Source of the DNA: Candidatus Pacearchaeota archaeon | GTDB lineage: Archaea > Nanoarchaeota > Nanoarchaeia > Pacearchaeales > GW2011-AR1 | Direction: 5' to 3' | Assembly (NCBI GenBank): GCA_023228065.1 | Contig: JALOBX010000018.1 | Location: forward strand, 1-6,227 | Length of the DNA: 6,227 bases | In this document: one piece after another, positions 1 through 4,911 of the stretch | Layout: each line of letters opens with the position of its first letter | How positions within the stretch are numbered: the first letter of the stretch is position 1 | Notes under the pieces: generated by a model | Database searches by the model: none | What the model was told of the DNA's origin: nothing | The model's input: the letters and a program-made list of their open reading frames with translations, nothing else | Program-made: the position numbers and the translations under genes

Positions 1-1362
1 TACACTGAAAAAGGGAATTTGATTAATTCAGGGGAGTTTAACGGAATTGATAATGAAAGTGCGAAATCTAAAATAACGGAATTTTTAGAAAAGAAAAAAT
101 TGGGAAGAAAAGTTGTGCAGTTCAAACTTCGTGATTGGCTTATTTCCCGTCAGAGATACTGGGGAACTCCAATACCTGTTATTTATTGCGACAAGTGCGG
201 GGTCGTTGCTGTGAATGAAAAAGATTTACCCGTAAAACTTCCTAAGGATGTTAAATTTGGCGAAGGAAATCCTTTGCTTACGAATGAAAAGTGGATAAAA
301 ACAAAATGTCCTAAGTGCGGGAATGTAAATGCCCGTCGTGAAACAGACACGATGGATACATTTGTAAATTCTTCATGGTATTTTTTGAGATATTGCGACC
401 CTGAAAATAATAAAGAAATTTTTGATAAGAAAAAAATAAAATATTGGATGCCCATTGACCAGTATATCGGCGGAGCGGAACATGCCTGTATGCATTTAAT
501 TTATTTCAGATTTTACACAAAGTTTTTGAGAGATTTGGGTTTGCTTGAATTTGATGAACCAGCGAAAAAATTATTTCATCAGGGAATGCTGCATGGCAGC
601 GACGGAGAAAAGATGTCAAAATCCCGGGGAAATACTGTTGACCCTATTGACACAATAAAGAAATATTCAGCTGATTCTTTGAGATTGGCGTTAATGAGTT
701 TTGCTTCTCCCGATTCAGATACAAATTGGGATGAAAAAGTTCTTGCAGGAAGCCACAAATTTTTAACAAGAGTTTATGTATATTATAAAAATGTAAAGAT
801 TTCAAAAAAAGAAAATCCAAAAATTGAAAGTAAATTAAATAAAATAATTAAAGAAGTAACAAATCAAATTGAGAATTTCAAATATAATCTTGCAATAATA
901 AAAATAAGAGAATTGTTTTCTGTTTTGTTTAGTGAAAATGAAGTTTCAAAAGAGGTTTTGGAAAATTCACTGAAGCTTCTTCATCCTTTTTGTCCGCACA
1001 TTACAGAAGAACTTTACGAAAAAATCGGAAATAAAAATTTCATCAGTTTGTCGTCGTGGCCGATTGTCGAGGAGAAAAAAATCGATGAAACTTTTGACAA
1101 ACAGGAAGAAGCAGTTGAAAAATTGGTTTCGGATGTGGTGAATATAATTAAAATAGTTGAGCAACGTGAAGGGGCGGGGAAGAAAAATAAAGTTTATGTT
1201 TATGTTGTTCCAAATGAAAAATCATTATATACTTCAGAAGAAATTTCAAAGCGCGTTGGAAAAGAAGTTTTAATCTATGCAGTCAATGATTCAAAAAAAT
1301 ATGACCCAAATAATATTTCTAAAAAGACCAAGCCCAATCGACCGGCGATATATTTGGAATAG
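1..1362 (+). CDS. leuS: Leucyl-tRNA synthetase, bacterial type, C-terminal part (5' end outside window)
   Basis: Class I synthetase that attaches leucine to tRNA-Leu in the cytoplasm. The frame is open to the left edge, so the true start and the N-terminal HIGH region lie outside; the TTG at 19 is an internal Leu codon. About 453 residues are visible, roughly the last half of a family that usually has 800-900. The first residues match the end of the CP1 editing insertion. RDWLISRQRYWG (window residues 44-55) leads back into the catalytic fold. Two CxxC pairs (residues 63-66 and 103-106) form a probable zinc site like that in Thermus LeuRS. The KMSKS loop is exact (residues 204-208, bases 610-624). 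Between HQGML and KMSKS there are only a few residues, so the leucine-specific insertion of E. coli and Thermus enzymes is absent. A helical anticodon-binding domain follows (about 240-370), then a small C-terminal domain ending RPAIYLE. Identity is certain; lineage is inferred. Confidence 0.97.
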   Translation, partial: YTEKGNLINSGEFNGIDNESAKSKITEFLEKKKLGRKVVQFKLRDWLISRQRYWGTPIPVIYCDKCGVVAVNEKDLPVKLPKDVKFGEGNPLLTNEKWIKTKCPKCGNVNARRETDTMDTFVNSSWYFLRYCDPENNKEIFDKKKIKYWMPIDQYIGGAEHACMHLIYFRFYTKFLRDLGLLEFDEPAKKLFHQGMLHGSDGEKMSKSRGNTVDPIDTIKKYSADSLRLALMSFASPDSDTNWDEKVLAGSHKFLTRVYVYYKNVKISKKENPKIESKLNKIIKEVTNQIENFKYNLAIIKIRELFSVLFSENEVSKEVLENSLKLLHPFCPHITEELYEKIGNKNFISLSSWPIVEEKKIDETFDKQEEAVEKLVSDVVNIIKIVEQREGAGKKNKVYVYVVPNEKSLYTSEEISKRVGKEVLIYAVNDSKKYDPNNISKKTKPNRPAIYLE

Positions 1363-1367
1363 TCATA

Positions 1368-1377
1368 TTTTTATAAT
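1368..1377 (+). promoter_or_regulatory. TATA-like box for the transglutaminase-like gene
   Basis: TTTTTATAAT lies in the 34-base gap after leuS and is centred about 24 bases before the ATG at 1397. With the usual archaeal spacing of about 25 bases from TATA box to transcription start, the transcript would begin at or very near the ATG, giving a leaderless mRNA. No Shine-Dalgarno sequence precedes this ATG, which fits. The same bases contain TATAAT, a bacterial -10 consensus, but no -35 element is seen at the right distance. The call depends on the organism being an archaeon. Confidence 0.5.
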
Positions 1378-1396
1378 CTCTTTGACTTTATAATTC

Positions 1397-2497
1397 ATGA
1401 TTGAAGAGGGTGATAAATTTTATTTTTACGCAAATAAAAAAGTAATTTATGTCATTCTTGGTTTAATCGGTATTGCGGTGATTATTGTTTTAGCGTCGGT
1501 TTTTACGAAATCTATAAAAAATAATATTTATGAACAAATTCCAATTTGCGGCGACGGGAGTTTTCCGGGAACGTGTTCTTTGACAAAACCTTATTATTGC
1601 GATATCGACGGAAAACTTGTTTATAATCCGACGACATGCGGATGTCCAGGCGGATTTTCAAAAACGAATGGTTTTTGCAATTCAAATTATGAAATAAATT
1701 CCAAGGAAATTCCGATTCAATATTTTGTCGGCGGGGGCAAGACGGAAATTAGTTACGAAGTTTATGGCGGGGTCGACGAGTACTTGTATTTACAAAAGCA
1801 GTCGATTGAATATGATTACGGCGAGGATTTTTCGAGAGCGGATTTCAAAATAAATAAAATGGATGAAGAAATTCAGAGAGAATTTTTGATGCCTCTGGTC
1901 GTTTATATTCAGGATAGTTCGAATGACAAAGATGAACAGGCAAGAATTGCGATAAGTTTAGTTCAGAATATTCCGTTTGGAGCGTCGAATAAAACTTATA
2001 ATTTTGGAAATACTAAGGTGAATTATTCAAGATATCCTTACCAGGTTTTGTATGACAATGAAGGAGTGTGCGGGGAAAAAACGGAACTGCTTGCTTTTTT
2101 ATTGAGGGAACTTGGTTTTGGAGTTTCGTTCTTTTATTATCCTGAAGAAAATCATGAAGCGCTTGGAATAAAATGTTCGGTTGAAAAAAGTTTCGGAAAC
2201 ACCGGATATTGTTTTGTTGAAACTACTGCACCGTCGATAATTTCAGACAGCCAGATTAATTATGCAGATATCGGAAAATTAAATTCTGTTCCCGAGCTTT
2301 ATTTTATTTCTGAAGGATTAAGTTTTGGAGATGAAAATTTTTATGAATACAAGGACGCAAAGAAAATCCGTAAAATAAGAAATTCCGTCGAGAAAAGAGG
2401 ATGGTTAGGTCCTTTGAAAAAAAGAAGTTATAATAACTTAAAAGAAAAATACGGATTAGTTGATGAATATTTCAGCGGATGTAGAAACATTTATTAA
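1397..2497 (+). CDS. Membrane-anchored transglutaminase-like (papain-fold) protein with six-cysteine N-terminal module
   Basis: Protein of 366 residues. The ATG at 1397 is the first start after an in-frame TAA at 1391. A short charged N-terminus and one hydrophobic segment (about residues 16-36) suggest a signal anchor with the rest outside the cell. Next comes a compact module with six cysteines (51, 60, 68, 81, 83, 94) in a CGDG...GTC...YYC...CGCP...GFC pattern, which I recall from DPANN surface proteins. Residues about 160-285 resemble the transglutaminase-like superfamily: nucleophile Cys225 in GVCGEKT, followed by a helix, His253 in ENHEALGIK, and an acidic residue at Glu275 in CFVETTAP, where Asp is usual. 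The C-terminus (about 315-366) is basic and has no clear domain. Family members include proteases, peptide cross-linkers and inactive binders; the substrate here is unknown. The neighbouring surface gene starts 22 bases downstream, so cell-envelope processing is plausible but unproven. Superfamily call is fairly sure; activity is not. Confidence 0.8.
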   Translation: MIEEGDKFYFYANKKVIYVILGLIGIAVIIVLASVFTKSIKNNIYEQIPICGDGSFPGTCSLTKPYYCDIDGKLVYNPTTCGCPGGFSKTNGFCNSNYEINSKEIPIQYFVGGGKTEISYEVYGGVDEYLYLQKQSIEYDYGEDFSRADFKINKMDEEIQREFLMPLVVYIQDSSNDKDEQARIAISLVQNIPFGASNKTYNFGNTKVNYSRYPYQVLYDNEGVCGEKTELLAFLLRELGFGVSFFYYPEENHEALGIKCSVEKSFGNTGYCFVETTAPSIISDSQINYADIGKLNSVPELYFISEGLSFGDENFYEYKDAKKIRKIRNSVEKRGWLGPLKKRSYNNLKEKYGLVDEYFSGCRNIY

Positions 2498-2499
2498 TA
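2490..2499 (+). promoter_or_regulatory. TATA-like box for the beta-helix surface gene
   Basis: TTTATTAATA overlaps the stop codon of the transglutaminase-like gene and is centred about 25 bases before the ATG at 2520. This is the spacing expected for an archaeal leaderless transcript starting at that ATG. No Shine-Dalgarno sequence is present before 2520, and the alternative ATG at 2505 would be too close to this box. The region is very AT-rich, so chance matches are easy. Confidence 0.4.
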
Positions 2500-2519
2500 A
2501 TAAAATGTTTTTTACAAGT

Positions 2520-3449
2520 ATGAAAAAAGAGGGGATGGTTTGGGTTTTATTGATGGGGATTTTTATTTTTGTTAGTATTAGTTTTGTTAGTGCTGTTACA
2601 AATGTAACAGCATGCGGGACATTGGGTTCAGCAGGGGAATATTATACTTTGAATCAATCGATAAATTCTACTGGAACATGTATAACTATTGGGGCAAATA
2701 ACATTACTCTGGATTGTCAGGGATATACAATAAACTATTCTTCGGAAGGTCTTACAAATACTTATGGAATTTATGTTAGTAGTAGGGCTAATGTCACAGT
2801 TATGAACTGCAATGTTTTTGACGTGAATAGAACTAGTTCTGGGACCAATAGGCATGGCATTTATTTTACCTTAATTTTTTCTCCTGAACCTTATTTTGAA
2901 AAAATTTGGAACAATACAGTGAATGTAAGTGATTCAAAGGGAATTTATATTTCTTCTGGAAAGAATGTGAATGTGAGTTACAATTCTGTATCTAGCTCTT
3001 CCGGGGAGGGAATACATATAAATCTGGTAAATCAGAGTATTGTTTCAAATAATGGTGCAAGTAGCTCTTCTTCTTTTGCTTTTTATATTACAAACACACT
3101 AAATAGTTCTTTTTATTATAATAACGGGACAGGCTCCGGAAATTCTGGTTTTGCTCTTTCTGGGAGCAATAACAACACTTTTTTTGACAATGATGCATTT
3201 AGTGATTTGGGAAGAGCTTTTTATCTTTTAAATTCAGATCAAAATAATTTGACCCTCAATTTTGCCAACAGCACTTCAAATAGAGCCTTTTATTTTGTTA
3301 ATGCAAACAATTCTTACTTGCACTCTAATTTAGGTTTTGCAGCATCTTATGAAGCAATTGCTTTTTTAAACTGTGAAGATGAGACGCTTATTAATAATAC
3401 AGGAACAAGTAATTCAAAGCCGTGCAATTGGAATTTATTTTGGTTCTAA
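2520..3449 (+). CDS. Secreted beta-helix repeat surface protein, N-terminal part before the frameshift
   Basis: The first frame of a gene that continues to 4911 after a break near 3420; joined, it would encode about 796 residues. The ATG at 2520 is preferred: it gives a 25-residue signal peptide (MKKEG, hydrophobic core, SFVSA, cleavage before Val26) and fits the TATA-like box. The same frame is open from a TTG at 2460 and has an ATG at 2505, but both bury the signal peptide behind extra residues. The mature start, with a CGTL motif, then STGTCITIGANNITLDCQGY, is a style I associate with DPANN surface proteins of the NosD/right-handed beta-helix type. From base 2967 the chain is built of 22-24-residue coils rich in Asn, Ser, Thr and Gly. 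N-X-S/T sequons are very frequent, so N-glycosylation is possible. After Lys300 (bases 3417-3419) the repeat pattern is lost; the last nine residues, to the TAA at 3447, are out-of-frame. Likely role: adhesion or envelope structure; ligand unknown. Confidence 0.85.
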   Translation: MKKEGMVWVLLMGIFIFVSISFVSAVTNVTACGTLGSAGEYYTLNQSINSTGTCITIGANNITLDCQGYTINYSSEGLTNTYGIYVSSRANVTVMNCNVFDVNRTSSGTNRHGIYFTLIFSPEPYFEKIWNNTVNVSDSKGIYISSGKNVNVSYNSVSSSSGEGIHINLVNQSIVSNNGASSSSSFAFYITNTLNSSFYYNNGTGSGNSGFALSGSNNNTFFDNDAFSDLGRAFYLLNSDQNNLTLNFANSTSNRAFYFVNANNSYLHSNLGFAASYEAIAFLNCEDETLINNTGTSNSKPCNWNLFWF

Positions 3450-3882
3450 TTTTACTTTGATCAATAATACAGGTGTTAGCACATATGGTCAGGGCATTAA
3501 TTTAGACCGAACTGAAAATAATACTTTAATAGGTAACAATGGCACATGTTATACTTATGAAGATGGAATTTGTCTTCAGATGAGTACTAATAACATTCTT
3601 ATTTCAAATTGGGGTTCAAGTAATTCTCTTGCGGGCATTGAGCTTGCAAATTATTCAAGTAATAATGTCATGATTGAAAACAATGGAACAAGTGTGTCGG
3701 GGTTTGGAATTTTAGTTTATTATTATAGCACAAATAATTCTTTAACAAACAATAGTGGATTTTCTGATTCCGGGTACGGAATACAATTGCGTAATAATAT
3801 CAATACAAATATCCTCACAAACAATACTGCTTTGACGAATAGTGGGAAAGCATTCGACATGTCATCTGTAGTATATAACAAT
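2967..3882 (+). repeat. Thirteen degenerate 22-24-codon beta-helix coils
   Basis: Aligning on the position equivalent to TLI in TLINNTG gives consecutive units of 23, 24, 23, 24, 22, 23, 23, 23, 24, 24, 24, 24 and 24 residues, 305 in all. The shared pattern is roughly aliphatic-x-aliphatic-x-N-x-G/S-x-S, then a turn, then G/A-I/F-x-L/F, then N-N/S, as expected for stacked coils of a right-handed parallel beta-helix with an Asn ladder. The units are diverged at DNA level. The array spans 916 bases, which is 305 codons plus one base; the extra base falls in the seventh unit. Confidence 0.8.
3411..3430 (+). other. Frameshift site in the surface protein gene (apparent +1 base)
   Basis: Upstream repeats read in the frame starting at 2520; downstream repeats read in the next frame. 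Both frames are open from 3370 to 3446, but the repeat pattern fits the first frame up to about 3419 and the second from 3421. Dropping one C of the CC at 3420-3421 gives NSKRAIGIYFG and restores continuous coils. The preceding and following TLINNTG codons begin at 3384 and 3454, 70 bases apart, which is 23 codons plus one. Either a real mutation or a sequencing/assembly error would explain it. There is no long homopolymer at the site. Confidence 0.85.
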
Positions 3883-4911
3883 ACTATTTACTCTCTTGAT
3901 GCAAGAGCAGTTGGTTCTGGGGGAGTTGGAATTTATATCCATGGTGAAGCAGCAAATAATACTTTTTATAATAGCAGAAATATTTCGGGATTCAGTCAGG
4001 ATATTTTTATTTCTTCTCTTTCAGGCAGTGTAAATAATAGTTTTGTAAACTGTACCTATAATGCTTCTAAGGAAAGAATTGATTCTGTTGATGGAGAAAT
4101 AATAAGAAAATGGTATTACAAAATTTTAGTAAATAGCAGCACGGGAAAGAATCTTTCGGGCGTAATTGTTTCTGGGGTGAATTCTTCAGGAGTTTCTCAG
4201 TTTAGTCTAACTACTGGTTCTTTAGGATCAACAAATCAAGTCGAAGTAATTGATTATTTAAATGTAAATGGAACAAGAATATATTATTCAAACTACACAA
4301 TAACAGCATCGCTTTCAGGATACGGTAGTTCAAGCAAGCAAATGAATTTTACTTCTTTACAAAACAAATTGGACGATTATTTTACGTTAATTCTTAGTCC
4401 AATCACTGTTTCATCAACAGATTCTGCTTCAGGTTCGGGGACATGGACATTCCGTCCTTCAGAAGAAAATTTGGAAAAAGGGTATTCTGTGAATATAGCA
4501 AAAAATCAAAAAGTTGAAATTCCCGTCGGTGAAAATAAAAAACAGGTAAAAATTGAAAGTGTTGGTGAGGAAAAAGTTATTGTTTCAGTTGACGGAGAAA
4601 ATTACGAAATAGAAAATTCAGCGTCGGAAAAAGTTGATTTGGATAGTGATGGATTTTATGACATTAAAATTGTGAATAACGGCGTTACAGGAAATTACGC
4701 AAATCTTGAATTCAAATTAATAAATGAAAAAATCGAATCTAAAAATGAAGAAGAGCAAAATGAAAATATTTTTGATGAAATTCCTGATGTGATAAAAAGT
4801 ATTGATTGGAAAATTTATGTTTTATCTGGTGCGATTTTGATTTTAATTGTTTTTTGGGTTTTATTGAAAAAAGAAAAGCACAAAAAGAGATACAAGAAAT
4901 ATGGATATTAA
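3421..4911 (+). CDS. Secreted beta-helix surface protein, C-terminal part after the frameshift, with membrane anchor
   Basis: In-frame continuation of the surface protein, 496 residues from base 3421. The frame is open from 3370 and has a GTG at 3373, but those first 16 codons do not fit the repeats, and no signal peptide, promoter or Shine-Dalgarno sequence supports a separate start. Numbering on the joined 796-residue protein: beta-helix coils continue to about residue 454. A Gly/Asn-rich stretch follows, then a domain around RKWYYKILVNSSTG to DDYFTLI that resembles surface Ig-like or carboxypeptidase-regulatory-like folds. Next is a region starting SGSGTWTF with a Lys/Glu/Val-rich beta domain, which I recall as a recurrent membrane-proximal module in DPANN surface proteins. 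It is followed by an acidic Glu/Asn linker, a transmembrane helix (about 765-782) and a strongly basic tail ending KKYGY. The topology is type I: large outside part, one anchor, short inside tail. The stop TAA abuts the alaS stop. Confidence 0.85.
   Translation, partial: RAIGIYFGSNFTLINNTGVSTYGQGINLDRTENNTLIGNNGTCYTYEDGICLQMSTNNILISNWGSSNSLAGIELANYSSNNVMIENNGTSVSGFGILVYYYSTNNSLTNNSGFSDSGYGIQLRNNINTNILTNNTALTNSGKAFDMSSVVYNNTIYSLDARAVGSGGVGIYIHGEAANNTFYNSRNISGFSQDIFISSLSGSVNNSFVNCTYNASKERIDSVDGEIIRKWYYKILVNSSTGKNLSGVIVSGVNSSGVSQFSLTTGSLGSTNQVEVIDYLNVNGTRIYYSNYTITASLSGYGSSSKQMNFTSLQNKLDDYFTLILSPITVSSTDSASGSGTWTFRPSEENLEKGYSVNIAKNQKVEIPVGENKKQVKIESVGEEKVIVSVDGENYEIENSASEKVDLDSDGFYDIKIVNNGVTGNYANLEFKLINEKIESKNEEEQNENIFDEIPDVIKSIDWKIYVLSGAILILIVFWVLLKKEKHKKRYKKYGY
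4867..4886 (-). terminator. Possible T-rich terminator for alaS inside the 3' end of the surface gene
   Basis: Read on the minus strand, 26-45 bases after the alaS stop, there are runs of five, four and six T (TTTTT, then CTTTTCTTTTTTC). Archaeal transcription often ends at such T tracts without a hairpin. The bases also encode the Lys-rich tail and anchor of the surface protein on the plus strand, so the T runs may be only a by-product of AAA/AAG lysine codons. Confidence 0.3.

Noticed and set aside
183..455. Minus-strand open frame of 90 codons
   Set aside because: Lies wholly antisense to conserved leuS sequence and shows no recognisable domain; a shadow frame.
967..1164. Minus-strand open frame of 65 codons
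   Set aside because: Antisense to the leuS anticodon-binding region; its Phe richness just mirrors Lys/Glu codons on the other strand.
1372..1416. Bacterial sigma-70 promoter (TATAAT at 1372-1377, or TTGACT at 1382 with a -10 downstream)
   Set aside because: TATAAT has no fitting -35 about 17 bases upstream, and TTGACT would need a -10 inside the gene at the wrong spacing. No Shine-Dalgarno follows.
2460..2519. TTG at 2460 or ATG at 2505 as the surface gene start
   Set aside because: Either places extra residues before a well-formed signal peptide, and the TTG start overlaps the upstream gene by 38 bases; the ATG at 2520 fits the TATA-like box.
2628..2855. Minus-strand open frame of 75 codons
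   Set aside because: Antisense to the start of the surface protein; no domain or start signal.
3373..3420. GTG at 3373 as the start of an independent second gene
   Set aside because: The codons 3373-3420 give a sequence unlike the repeats, there is no signal peptide for a protein with an outside domain and anchor, and no promoter at the right distance. A frameshifted single gene explains everything better.
3411..3430. Programmed +1 ribosomal frameshift
   Set aside because: No slippery run, rare stop context or stimulatory structure is evident, and such shifts are not expected inside a degenerate repeat array. An insertion or sequencing error is simpler.
2967..3882. CRISPR-like or satellite repeat array
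   Set aside because: Periodicity is in the protein (22-24 codons), DNA copies are diverged, and there are no constant repeats with unique spacers.
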